Positions 46,800-58,619 of a stretch of DNA of 64,000 nucleotides are shown here, piece by piece (position 1 is the first letter of the stretch; every line of letters begins with the position of its first letter). Origin of the DNA: Plantago major (Eukaryota; Streptophyta; Magnoliopsida; Lamiales; Plantaginaceae); NCBI GenBank assembly GCA_026545765.1, contig CM048844.1, positions 72,401,035 to 72,465,034 on the forward strand, written 5' to 3'. Both the position numbers and the translations under genes were made by a program. The notes beneath the pieces are model-generated. The model was not told the origin of the DNA, ran no database searches, and saw only the letters and a program-made list of their open reading frames with translations.

Positions 46800-48115
46800 A
46801 TGGCTGCATCGAAACGATGTTCTGATGTTCCCGCCGCCATGTTCGTACTCAATGCCGCCACAACCACCATGGAGAAAAACCGAGAAGTTTATGGGTTCCA
46901 ACTTCAAACAAGGTGGAAAATGTCGTTCTACCGACGACCTTAGGGGCGAACTACCTCAATGCCGATACACCTTCCGCCCAGCCATGCAAGATACCACCCA
47001 AATGCCATGTTCGGAAGCTTCTCAGCCGCCAGATGACAACCGGAGGAGGCAACTTGCTTATGACGCACGGGTTCACAACGACTTCCTATGTAAGAACTAC
47101 ATTCTCAATCGCCTTTCGATGCTCTTTATCGTGATTCGCTTCTATCAAGATCGCAATGGACTTGTGGGAAAAATTGACAGAAGTCCAATACCAGATGTCG
47201 GTACTAAGAAGTTCGTCAGGGGAAATTTCAACTTCAAAATGGCCGATTCAAAATCAGATGAGTCAAGTTCGAATTTCACCATTCTTCACGAACCGAACAG
47301 AAGGAATGAAACCAAATGAGCCTTTCTTGGTCGCTTCGATTGAGAAACTACCACCTTCATGGAACGAATTCACGAGTTATCTCAAGTTGAAAACCAAGGA
47401 GATGGGGCTTGAAGAGTTGATTGTCAAACTTCAAATTCAGAAGACAACCGCAGCTTTGGTTAAGGGTAAGCAACCTATGGAAGCCAAAGCACACTTGGTC
47501 GACTCCAAGGCTAGCAAAAAGAAGCGCAAAAGGCATGATGGAGACGTCAAGTCTCAAGGCAAGCCCAGTAAGTCGAAAAAGATCAAGGGAAACTATTTCC
47601 ATTGTGGAAAACCTGGGCATATGAAGGCTGATTGCTTCTCCTTCAACAAATCAAACGCAAACACCAATGTTGTGGAGGAGAAGACTCGCAGAATTGACGA
47701 TTTGGTCGGGTCATTCTCTGCAGTTGTCTTGGAGGCGAACCTAGTTGACAATCCAAAACAGTGGTGGATCGATACTGGTGCCACTCGCCATATATGCTCA
47801 AACCGGGGCTCGTTCTCAACATACTCCCCAATAAGTGGCAAGAAACTGTTCATGGGAAATGACGCTACTTCTGACGTGAAAGGAGTAGGGAAGGTGGTTC
47901 AAGTTAACATCCGGAAAGGAACGGTGCTGAACGGTTATGCATGTGCCTGACATCCGCAAGAATTTGGTGTCTGGTCCACAGCTGGTGAAGAAAGGGTTCA
48001 AGATAACTTTCGTTGCTAATGGATTTGTAGTTACTAAGAATGGTGTGCTTGTAGGAAGGGGCTACATGTGTGATGGCCTCTTCAAAATAAATGTAATGAT
48101 CAGATTCGCCCTTTG
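46800..48115 (+). pseudogene. Copia-1 gag-protease region
   Basis: Starts ATG 46800, 20 bp after the LTR, but the frame breaks within about 130 bp. Recognisable gag: LVASIEKLPPSWNEFTSYLK, KEMGLEELIVKLQIQ (47320-47440), a Lys-rich stretch, and the knuckle YFHCGKPGHMKADC, in which the first Cys has become Tyr (TAT at 47594). Protease: WWIDTGATRHICSN with catalytic Asp at 47771. Capsid and aspartic protease functions of copia elements are expected; breaks exclude a full product. Confidence 0.8.
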
Positions 48116-48129
48116 AGAGCAATGATGAA

Positions 48130-48960
48130 ATAAATAAGCATTCTACTTACTTGTCCGAAGTTTTCTAATTTATGGCACAATAGATTAGGTCATGTCAACT
48201 ACAATGCAATACGAAAGTTAATAAGACTTGAACATTTGCCGCCCTTTGAAATCGACCTCAAAATAAATGTGAGGTTTGTGTGAGGCAAAATTAACTAAGG
48301 CACCATTCCATTCGTTAATGTAACCACGCCTCTAGAATTAATTCATACAGATTTGTGTGACTTAAAATTCGTGCAAACTAGAGGAGGTAAAAAGTACTTT
48401 GCTACTTTTATTGATGATTGCACTAGGTACTGTTATGTTTACTTGCTAAGAAGTAAGGATGAAGCCTTAGAGGCACTTAAACATTACAAAATGTAAGTTG
48501 AGAATCAATTAAGCACGAATTAAAGCAATTGAGTGATAGAGGCGGTGAATATGGAGCCCTTTTGAGGCTTATTGTGCGAATTTGGTATTATTCACCAAAC
48601 CACAAAGACCTTACTTCTCAATCTAACGGCATTGTCTTAAAAATCGTACTCTAAAAGAGATGATGAATGCCATGCTAATTAATTCAGGCTACCACGTAAC
48701 ATGTGGGAGAAGCTATTCTCACCGCCACAAGAATTCTCAATAGAATCCCTAAGAAGAGTGATAAAACTCCATACGAGTTATGGAAAGGACATCCTCCTTC
48801 TACCGACACTTGAAAGTGTGGGGATGCTTCGCTAAGGTCAAGTGCCTAAACCAAAGCAAATTAAAATTGGTCCTAAGATCAGATTGCATTTGCATAGGAT
48901 ATGCAAACAACAAGAAAAGGACGCTTCTTAGTACATAAGTCGATGATACCTGACATTCAT
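48130..48960 (+). pseudogene. Copia-1 integrase remnant
   Basis: The GAG-pre-integrase motif LWHNRLGHVN is at about 48172. Core fragments are ELIHTDLCDLKF (first Asp) and KKYFATFIDDCTRYCYVYLL (second Asp), then NRTLKEMMNAML-like and TPYELWKG-like pieces in changing frames. Small deletions are frequent; it cannot encode an active enzyme. Confidence 0.7.
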
Positions 48961-48997
48961 GAAGGAACAGTCATAGAATCAAGAAACGCCTCCTTCT

Positions 48998-50107
48998 TTG
49001 AAGAAATATTTCCCAAGAAAGAAAAGAAAGAGTTATCGCAAGAGAGATTATGAAACTGCAATTGAATTGTATGGACAACATCCTGAAAATGTTGAAAGTG
49101 GTTCAAATGAAGAAATTCAAAAACAAATTCACAAACCGAGTAGTTCAATAGAAGAACCTGTGAGTTCAAATCAAGAGAATATTACGAGTCCTGATGTTGA
49201 ACCAAGAAGAACTAAAAGGCCAAGGAAAGAGAAGAATTTCGGGCCTGATTTTCTAACCAACTTCTTGGTAGAAAATGATCCTAAGACAATCAAAGAAGCA
49301 TTGTCAACACCAGATGCTCCACTCTGGAAGGAAGCAATTGAAAGTGAAATGAATTTCATATTGCACAATAACACCTGGGAAGTGGTAGATCTTCCTCCAG
49401 GAACGAAACCTTTGGGTTGTAAGTGGATACTTAAGCGTAAGTATAAGACAGATGGAACTGTGGATAAATACAAGGCACGTCTGGTAGTCAAAGGCTATAG
49501 ACAAAAAGAAGGCCTTGATTACTTTGACACATATGCACCTGTGTCTCGGATAACATCCATAAGGGTATTCATTGCTATTGCTGCACTTCGTGGCCTTGAA
49601 ATACATCAAATGGATGCTAAAACTGCTTTTCTAAATGGTGATTTAGAAGAAGAAATCTACATGGAACAACCAGACGGGTACATAGTTCCAGGACAAGAGA
49701 GAAAGGCATGTCGTCTTGTCAAGTCACTATATGGACTTAAGCAAGCTCCTAAACAGTGGCATATGAAATTCGACAACACTTTACTATCAAAAGGCTTCTC
49801 CATAAATGAGGGTGACAAGTGTGTCTATGTCAAAGGGAATTATGAATCCTTTGTGATGATATGCTTATATGTCGATGACATGCTCATAACTGGAAGTAGC
49901 ATTGAATTAATCTTGGAAACCAAGAATATGTTGAAACAACAATTCGACATGAAAGACATGGGTATAGCGGATGTGATATTAGGAATCAAGATCTCTAAAA
50001 CATCTGAAGGCTTAGTACTATCCCAAGCTCATTACATAGAAGATGTTCTCAAGAGATTTGGAGTATACGATGAGCCATTTGTGAAAATACCCATAAGAAA
50101 GAACTAG
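48998..50107 (+). pseudogene. Copia-1 reverse transcriptase
   Basis: A long open frame (369 codons). RT blocks in order: [72 protein letters not shown], and the catalytic YVDDM at 49868-49882. The preceding acidic N-terminal part (SNQENITSPDVEPRRTKRPR) is the usual copia linker. The domain itself is intact, but the polyprotein upstream is broken. Confidence 0.9.
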
Positions 50108-50109
50108 TG

Positions 50110-50850
50110 TTTAGACAAAAACAATGGTGATCCTGTAAACTAAGGGCAATATGCTAGGATAATTGGCAGTTTGATGTACGCCAAGAATCGCACTCGCCCG
50201 CATTGCATACTCACCAATCAATCTAGGTTTACTAGTAATCCTGGAAGTAACCATTAGGAAGCACTACGTCACGTAATGCAGTACTTGAAGTACACAATGA
50301 GTTATGGATTACATTATGGAAGATATACAGCCGTATTAGAAGGGTACACCGATGCGAACTGGATATCTGACAGTGGAAACAGCAAGGCCACCAGTGGGTA
50401 TGTGTTCACCATAGGTGGTGGAGCTATTTCATGGAAATCCTCTAAGCAAACTTGCATAGCTCGGTCTACTATGGAATCAGAATTCATAGCTTTAGACAAA
50501 TGTGGGAAGAAGCAGTGGCTACGAGAATTCTTAGAGAACATCCCAAGTCAGAAAAACCTATGCCTCCTTTAGCCATACGCTGTGATAGCCAATCGCCATA
50601 GGGAGAGCATTATGTTATGTACAATGGTAAGTCTAGACACATTCGTCAAGACACAACACCATTAGAGAATTGATCTCTAGGAGTTATCTCTATTGATTAT
50701 GTAAAATCAAAGGATAACATCGGATTCACCGACAAAGGCATTAGGTAGAGATCAAGTATATTCGTTGTTCAGGGAATGGGCTTAAAACCCATATCATAAA
50801 GGAATTTCACAAGGCAACCCAACCATACCGACCGGAGATCCCAAGAATTT
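50110..50850 (+). pseudogene. Copia-1 RNase H
   Basis: The ORF 50276-50572 carries [20 protein letters not shown] (first RNase H Asp) and the [20 protein letters not shown] block with the conserved Glu. The C-terminal part continues in other frames to about 50800 (RHIRQ, SIDYVKSKDNI, ADPLTKG remnants). Broken by stops and indels. Confidence 0.8.
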
Positions 50851-51400
50851 GGTTCAATGTGGAAACGGTTGTGAATGACCAAGAGATTACCTCGTGAAGT
50901 ATCGGTACTTCGAGATGATCAAAGCACTTAGGAGTTATTCTCCATGCGCCATTCCCAGAGAGACATTAAGTCCCGATCGCCAAAACGGGTGGAGGTCGAG
51001 TTACTAGACTCTTAATGATCTCAAGAAGCTCATGGGACTTCTTTAGCTTTGAGCAATATCATGAGGCGTAATGTTCTAATAACGAGATCACCTATTTAAG
51101 TGTGAAGTGTGGCGCTTCAAACTAAACACTTAAGAATCCAAGGGTGTCCAGGCCTTTAATGGATGTACTAAGTGAACGAAACAATAAGGGAACTTTATCA
51201 GGTTGATATCATTGTCTTGGTTTACACAAAATGCCGACCGTTCAAGACATCGCTCACCGTGGTGGCAAGTAAATTCGATGGTATTCTACTAGGGATGATT
51301 CAAAGCCCAAAGCTATCTACCCCGATGCAAGAATGTTCTACTGGAAGTCAAGATAAAGCACCATGTAGTCGTGAGCCTCAATTCTCTTTCATGTGGGGAT
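50851..51400 (+). other. Copia-1 3' non-coding region with polypurine tract
   Basis: No ORF of note. The end 'catgtggggat' (51390-51400) directly before the 3' LTR is the likely polypurine tract. Confidence 0.6.
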
Positions 51401-52314
51401 TGTAGGAATTTTAGCAAGAAACCAAAGGACGGTCCATGACCTTGCACCTCAACCAGGGGCCCCTACACGTGAAACGGAGATTTCTAACGTGTATTAATCT
51501 ACTATAGTAGTAGAAGACACTTGAACAAGAATTACTAAAATTCATTTTGAGGTGAAAGAGTAATTGATGCTCAAAGTGTGTTGGTTGAAGCATAGTTGAA
51601 GTCCAAAGGTTGAAGTGGGAGGACATCCCACATGGCTAAAATATGGGAAGGAGTAACTAATTATAAGTGCATAAGTTTGCATTATGGGTTGGACCCCTTG
51701 GGGTACCCATGCTTTTGGAAGGGGAGGAGCTAGATGGCTCCTCGCTGACCATACGCACACCGGCTCCGCCAGAGCCGGCCCGGTCCGGGTTCATGGTCGT
51801 GGGCCCGGGCCCGTGGTGGTGTAGGATATAATCTTTTGGACCAAAACTGATTATAATTTTGGTTCAAACGCTCAAATAAAAGGTTTCTCTCGAAAACCTT
51901 TCGACGAACAGACACTGCTTCAAATGTGATAAGTCCGCTCGCCAGATCAAGACGAAAGATTGTGTATGTTCGCTCGCACCACCTAGTCGAAAGATTGTGT
52001 ATGCTCGCTAGCACCACCTGGCTGCTATTTATAGTCCCTTCCTGTTGCAGAATCGAATCACTCATTCTTCTGCTCTCCTTCTCCCTCTCTCTTCTAAGCT
52101 TGCTTGTTTCCCATATTGCTGTAGTCCATTCGAGCGTCGTATTTCAAGTGTTTGTATACGATCTCAACTGCAGTTTTATCTTGGGAGACTGTTCGCTAAA
52201 TTTCTGTAAACACCAAGTGCAGAGCGAATAAAGTCTTAAGGAAAGAGTGCCATCACTCGACTCTGTAAAATTATTCTGTTATGTTTCCCGTATAGCCATA
52301 TACATAACCCAACA
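51401..52314 (+). repeat. Copia-1 3' LTR
   Basis: 914 bp from TGTAGGAATTTTAGC to ACCCAACA, matching the 5' LTR with scattered single-base gaps. The two LTRs differ visibly, so the insertion is not very recent. Confidence 0.88.
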
Positions 52315-52610
52315 AAGATTGGCCGAATCTAAACCAAAACGGAGGCAACTTGGTGAAGTAAGTTGTGAAGGAAGAGAGAGGTTGCGTTTCGTATAAAATC
52401 GAACGAGAAAGAAGGAAAAAAAGCAGAATTCGGAAAGAAGTAGGATACACAACCCAACCAAACTTGGAATCTAAACAAAAGGATAATAATTAATTACTCA
52501 TTAATTATGGTAATTAACCAATTACCTTACAAGGGATGATAAAATAATAAGAAGTAAAAACGGGGTTTTACCGATCTCATAGCTAAATTCCTAAATTTTC
52601 ATAATATAGC
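52315..52610 (-). repeat. Family X LTR copy 3, right part
   Basis: Non-coding sequence between the two copia elements, ending CGGGGTTTTAC at 52571 like the terminal block of copy 1. The 39 bp up to 52610 are A+T-rich flank. Continuity with 45839 is inferred from nesting and total length (about 1550 bp). Confidence 0.5.
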
Positions 52611-54296
52611 TGTTGGGAAATTTGTTAGGAAATTTGTTAGATATTTCGTTAGAAATATCTATTTAGATTTTGATCAGCAACATGATGACTTATCTTAGTC
52701 TCAGAAAGGTGATTAGTACTCTTGGTTCACTTGAACATTGTAAAAGAGGAAACCCACTAAGTATGATAGTCTAGCTAATCTTGTATAGGATGTTAGGTCT
52801 CAAAATGTAATTTTTATTTTATGAAGAGAAGACCAAGAAGAAGACATCCAAGCAGAACAAGCTCAACGACATTGAAGACTTGAAGAAACTGCACAAGATT
52901 ACTGAAACTGTTTTTCAGATATCTTAGCCAGATATCTTGAAGACATGAATAGTTTTAAACAAACTGTGTCACAAGAGATATCTGAGAAATAAGAGGCCTA
53001 TCTGAAAACAAGGAAAGTGTCCACAGATATATATTCTCAGATACCTTGAGCATTAAAATATATATATTGCAAACAAAGTTGTTTCAATAAATAGTGGTAT
53101 CTGAAGATTGAAGATAAGGACGTGCAAAGAATCAGATAACACTAGTCTCTGATACAAAGCATAGTTCCGTTGGCACTACAGGACAAAAAGTATAGTACAA
53201 TGCATTTAATGCACGGACAGAGATGTTTGAATAAAAGCAACGGCAGCTTCTGAAGAAGAAGACAAAACATGCTACAGTACTATACACAGATATCAATAGT
53301 TTGAATTTGACCCTAACGGATACTATTCAAACGGCACTCAAATTCATCTTTAAATATCAACACTTAGACTGCTTGAGAGACACACCTTGAACTACACAGA
53401 ACTTACTGGACATCTTACTCTCTCAAAGCAAATTACTTATCCTCAAAGCTTTCTGTTGCGACCAAAGCTTTTGATCTTGAGTAACACTGAATTTCTAAGT
53501 GTCCTGATCCCAAACAAGTACAACTATCTGTGAAAGAGTTGAAACGAAAGATTAAGTATCTGAGATTCATTCTCTTGAACATTTATCTAAGACTTGGGTC
53601 AGTAAAAAGAACAAGATACCATACATTGAAAAGTGTATTAAGTATACTTGATTCACAGAGCTATCTGAATAACTGAACAAGTTATTAAAGAAGCTCATCT
53701 GACAACTCAAACCAAAACCAACACCATAACTGTCGTGGAGTACAGGAAGTACTTAGTTTGAAAATCAGGGAATAACTCCAAGGTTACCGGAGTATAGGAA
53801 GTACTTGATTTGGGAAACTAAGGAATAACTCCAAGGTTATTGAGTATAGGAAGTACTTAGCTTGGGAAGCTAGGGAATAACTCAAAGGTTTCTGAGTACA
53901 GGAAGTACTTGGCTGTGAAAGCCGGGGAACAACTCAGGGGGAACATTTGGTTGGGAACCAATTGTTTAAGAATCTTAGAATAGGATTATTGTAAGGTGAA
54001 CTCAATTATCTGTTCTAGTGAATTCTAGGTCTCGGTAGATCAAGTGGATTAGTTGGAGGATTACGCCACCTCCGATACCACTATACTTGCTGTGGTTATT
54101 TACCTTTCAGATTTATATTTCAAAGAACACACACACACACTTTAACTGCTTTCGCACTTATCTTTATTAAGTCTTTCGCTCGATTCTAAGTATCGATATC
54201 TATTCGTATAATCGAGAAATAGTTTTTATCGACAAAAGTTTTAAAAGACTATTCACCCCCCTCTAGTCTTTTTACTTTGCGTTATCCGGACCAACA
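52611..54296 (+). repeat. Copia-2 5' LTR
   Basis: 1686 bp, TGTTGG...CCAACA (6-bp inverted ends). Homologous to the 3' LTR at 33789-35276 but with a longer U3 rich in AGATATCTGA-like motifs (52915-53045). TATA-like TTTAAATA is at about 53347, and four structured tandem repeats lie downstream. Ends with a C-rich tract and 'ctctagtctttttactttgc'. Confidence 0.9.
53736..53937 (+). repeat. Structured tandem repeats in Copia-2 LTR (4 units)
   Basis: Four ~50-bp units around GAAGTACTT. Outer stems: TGGAGT/ACTCCA (53736/53775), GGAGT/ACTCC (53789/53828), TTGAGT/ACTCAA (53840/53880), CTGAGT/ACTCAG (53892/53932). Inner stems: decayed in units 1-2, TAGCTT-GGG-AAGCTA in unit 3 (53858-53872), GGCT-GTGAA-AGCC in unit 4 (53911-53923). 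Pairing is kept while bases change. Confidence 0.85.
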
Positions 54297-54298
54297 AG

Positions 54299-54308
54299 TG
54301 GTATCAGA
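54299..54308 (+). promoter_or_regulatory. Copia-2 primer-binding site (initiator Met-tRNA)
   Basis: TGGTATCAGA two bases after the LTR end, the standard plant copia primer site complementary to the initiator Met-tRNA 3' end. Confidence 0.92.
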
Positions 54309-54400
54309 AAGGAGGTTCACAAGCCTTCAGATCGAACCTAGATCACCAGATAGGTGAAGGAACTTTGTCCATTTTGAGGACTATTTAATTTTTGTGTTAA

Positions 54401-56441
54401 GTGCGTGTATGTCTCGAAAGTGATGCACCCATTCTCAAACCAGAGAATTACGAGAAATGGAAAAATAACATGATGCTCCACCTTGAAGCCATAAGTGACG
54501 AAATGATCGAAGTGATAAAGAATGGCCCAATAGTCATTCAACAACTCAAACAAGTCATGGAGGTTTCTAATGGTAGAGACAGAGATCAAAGCGAAGGATC
54601 TTCACAAACCGATGCGTCAACAAGTGGGAGATCTACAAGTCAAGTTATTTACGAACCAAAGCCCAGAGAACTCTGGACATCGGAAGATGCCAAGAGAAAT
54701 CGTCTGGATGGTCAAGCTCGTAATATCATTATCAGATCGACACCTGAGTACATACAAGGTAAACGTGGGTGCTAAACGGCGAAAGTTGCTCGCAACCGAT
54801 TGAAGAAATCAGGTTTAACTGAGAAAACCAAAGAAAACAAGTTCGAAGTTCTCAAGTTGAAATTTCAAAATTTCAAAATTTCAAACAAGGATCCACTGAA
54901 ACTCTGGAAGAACTTGATTTCAGATTTACCACTCTCATGAGTGACATGGCAGCTCTTGGGGAAAGCAATAGATACTCCCAAATGTAAAAAGATTAAGACT
55001 ATTGTCAAGTCTTAACCACAACCGGGAGCATACCAAATTCTTTTATTTTAACCAAGGAATGCCAAATATCACTCCAGTGGAACTTTTCTCTCATCTTGCT
55101 ACTGTTGATTATGAGACAACTCAAAGGGAACAAACAACTGAAAAGTTGCAAAACGTTGCTCTAGTCACTCAAGGAACTTCTGAAAAGAAGAAAAGCAAGG
55201 AAGAAACTGAGGATGCTCTTGCTGCAAAGCAAATGAGCAAATATATCAGTCGAGAAATTGAAAGAAGGAAAGCCAAAGAGAAGTCAAAAAGCATCTAGTT
55301 CAAACTATCACCAAGACAAAATATGCAAAGCTCACGAACAAGCCACCGTAAAGCATCATGTACCGAGGAAGCGTAAATTGAAACGATATCTGCTTTCTAT
55401 TGTCGAAACCTGGTCACTAAGAAGGATTGTCCCGCCTCAACAAACTAAGGACAGTAACAAGAAAGATAGAAGAATCTTCGTAAGAAGCCGTAAAGCTTTG
55501 TTAATCAAGAAAGAAAGAAAATCCAAATTCAACCGGATTCTCTAGACGAGAGACATTCAAGATGACAATTCAGATGACTCAACCTTACCATCACCGTAAT
55601 TATGTGGAGTTACTCATGATATAATCGACTTCGCCTCAAGAAGAATGAAATGTGGAGTTGTCGAAATCGACACCCGCACATCTCCAACATAGAAATCTGT
55701 CTTATGGCTGATGAGGTAACACATACTTCTTATACTTATGAAAGTGATGAAGAAGAAATAAAAGATCTAGAAAATCTCAGGAAAGAACTTGACATCTATG
55801 AAAGAGAATTTCTAATGATCCGAGCTAGAGCCGAAAATCTTGAAGAAGAAAAGAATTCTCTTGCAAAGGAAAATTCTCAATTAGTTAAGGTATCGAGAAA
55901 AGGATGTCAAAATGCATTTCTCAAAGCTCAGATATCTGAGACTGAAAAGTCACATAAAGAAGCAATGGCTGAATTACGAAAGAAATATGAAGATCTTCTT
56001 TCTGAGAACAAGGAACTCAGGAAGAAAGAATTATCTTTTCAATCTTATGCCAAAGCTAGTGACACTTCATCAAGTACAATCTACTTAAGAGATCCTTCAA
56101 AAAGAAAGGACTCTGAATACACGCATGATTGTTCTATCACTCTGAATAAGAGTAAGGAAAGAAGAACATTTGTAAGTACTCAGCAAGACGGTTCCCATGC
56201 AATCTATAGTATCGGTGAGAATACGAAGATTGTTGACAAAGGAAAGGCAGTTGCGACTAAACCTTTGTGGGAAAAACAAGTCAAAAGCAAAACTGTTGGG
56301 AACGTTTCTGAAAAGAAACACAACACTGAAAAGTGTAAACACCCACAGTGCTATGTCTCTCAAAAGGGTAGAATTGCAGGAGCTGGCAAATTCTCCCATG
56401 TCACTTTTTTCTGGAAAGAAATTAGACCAACCAGAGACTAG
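54401..56441 (+). pseudogene. Copia-2 gag
   Basis: The SIRE-type capsid part includes LKPENYEKWKNNMMLHLEAI, IEVIKNGP and LWTSEDAKRNRLDGQARNII (54430-54730), then NKFEVLKLKFQNF and DPLETLEELDFRFTTLMSDM in other frames. A CCHC knuckle region at about 55395-55440 is recognisable by its Cys/His codons but broken by small indels. A 263-codon ORF (55650-56441) gives an acidic start and a long coiled coil (EEIKDLENLRKELDIYEREF through about residue 125). A long coiled-coil gag tail is usual for this lineage. No continuous product is possible. Confidence 0.75.
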
Positions 56442-56617
56442 TAAAGTCACGAGAAAAGATCTCGATAGCTTCAAGTGCTCAAACGGTATTCGCTACAAAG
56501 GCATCGGAAAACAACTTGCTCATGAGTACAAGCAGTGAGCAAGAACGATGGTCGAAAGCTAGAATTGCTCAAAGCAATTATCGTGGAAGTTAAATCAAGC
56601 CATCGAAAATCAATGCC

Positions 56618-58400
56618 GTGGCTAGAAGAAATGCAAGGAAAGCTAAGTTTGTCGAAAGCAAACTCGTAAACCGACAGTATCCGAAAGCATCATATGGAGC
56701 ACCTAGGAACACACCAAGGAAGAAAATAATTTTACTAATGATAACATTCATTCAAATAGAATTCTCCTTACGCTCCTGCCGACAAAAGAATATTTCAAAG
56801 AAATTCATTCAAAATGGATTCCTATCGAAGATCTTTTAATTCGACGGTTCCATCAAAGATATGAGAACCTAATCTCCTGCTTTCTCACAGGTGCAATGCT
56901 TCTGGACTAAAGCACAATGGCTATTCGATAGTGGATGCGAAAGCACATGACAGAGACAAAGCAACCGTCGATTACAAAGCTTGCAACACAGGACCAGATA
57001 TCGACGTTTGGAGGAGAATTAAATCTCTCTCGGATTTGGCAACGCCAAATTGGGGACTTTAACAATCACGGCGTATTACATGTTAAGGATTTGAAATATA
57101 ATCTATTTAGCATGAGCCGCTTTGCATAAAGGGTTTTACTATAAAATTCAAAGCTAAATCGCAAACTAATTGACAATGAGTTAAAGGCATACCTTAGTTG
57201 GTCGTGAAAGGCGCCTATATGTTGCCGATTGGGCATCTCGCCACAATCAAGAATGTCTCATGGTGAGTCAATCTGGTCACACGTAAGAGCACCGTTATGG
57301 CACAAAAGAATGAGTCACTTGAACTTCAAAACTCAACAGACTTGCCAAGAAAGAGTTAGTGGTCGGCCTTCCTGTAACATCTTTCGAAAGGATGGTATCT
57401 GCTCACCGCCGATGGGGAAACAATCTAAGATCTCTTTCAAGTCCAAAATCGACACTCTAATGTTAGACCAACGCAACTATTACACATGGATCTTTTGAAT
57501 CATCTGAATTAGTTATGCAGAAAGAAGTATGGTCCGTTGTTGTAGATGACTTCTCAAGATTCACTTGGGTTGTCTTTCCGAAACACAAATCGATGCCGTG
57601 GGAGATACCAAACTTGTCAAAAAGCTTGAAGTTATGAAAATGACAAGGTATCTCGCAATCGTAGCACCATGGTACCGAAGTTTGTCAACCAAGACATAAA
57701 GGAGTTTTGACTGCAAAGGTATACAACACCAACTTTCCTCTGTAAGAACACCTCAACAAAATGGTGTTGCGAAAGGAAAACAGAACCTTAAAGAAGCCGC
57801 AAGGACAATGCTAATGACATCAAATAAGTGAAATTTATTGGGTTGAAGTCAGAAACACAAATACTACATTACGTAATGTGTTTGATAAACAAACACCATG
57901 ACAAGACCCCTATGAAATCTTGGTTGGTAGACCCCTAATATCAAACATCCGAGAGTATTTGGTTGTAAATGTTTTGTTCTAAACAATGGGAAAGATTATC
58001 TCGAGAACATTTCAACCAAAGGCGATGAAGGTGTATTTCTTGGTTATTCCACAAATAGCAAAGCCTACAGAGTTTACAACAAAAGAACAAAGAAAATTGA
58101 AGAATCAATTCATGTCAGATTCTATGAAGGAAATAAGAAAACACCTCCTAATGATGAACTCTCGAAAGATTCAAAGAACTATTACGAGGGATTCTAAAGA
58201 AGAATCCTCGTAAAGGAGAAACATCATTATGGAAAGTGAGGATGACTCGACGAGAAAAGCTTGAAATGCCTAGTAACAACAAGATGACTCACGCATATGA
58301 TGAGGAATTTCCCATGAGTTTTCCGTAAATGGAAAAGCAGTTATCGAGAACCTTCATCATGAAGAGGTATCAAAATAAGATCTGAAATGCAAGTTCCAGA
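56618..58400 (+). pseudogene. Copia-2 protease and integrase remnants
   Basis: Protease: WLFDSGC with the Asp at about 56922, then HGVLHVKDLKYNLFSMSR at about 57070-57120. Integrase: LWHKRMSHLNFKT (about 57293), FRKDGICSPPMGKQSKISFK (zinc region with one Cys lost), VVVDDFSRFTWVVF at about 57537 (catalytic Asp), and later pieces up to about 58220. Frames change every 100-300 bp; many apparent small deletions. Confidence 0.75.
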
Positions 58401-58619
58401 TATCTCTAACATCGAAAAGTGTCGATATCCATGACATTTCCCATATGTCGATATCTCGACATCGAAAAAGTATCAAATCATAATCTTAGTGATTCACATT
58501 CAAATCACTTGAATATTGATCCTACTAGCACTAAACCTATGATGAGATGGATCAAAGATCATCCCGCAAAGGATGTAATCGACCAATTAATCGGTGTTAG
58601 GACTAGGACAACAATAGTT

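Larger units (their letters stand above)
45840..52314 (+). mobile_element. Copia-1, nearly full-length Ty1/copia element
   Basis: Two direct LTRs enclose gag, protease, integrase, RT and RNase H remnants in copia order. The start is TGTAGGAATTTTAGC and the end ACCCAACA. The flanking 5-mers (GTACT and AAGAT) do not match, so no target duplication remains. No clear Met-tRNA primer site follows the 5' LTR. Internal indels and stops are numerous (integrase especially). Confidence 0.9.

Noticed and set aside
46780..46800. Met-tRNA primer site after the Copia-1 5' LTR
   Set aside because: No TGGTATCAGA or close variant is present; the site is absent or altered, so I did not annotate one.
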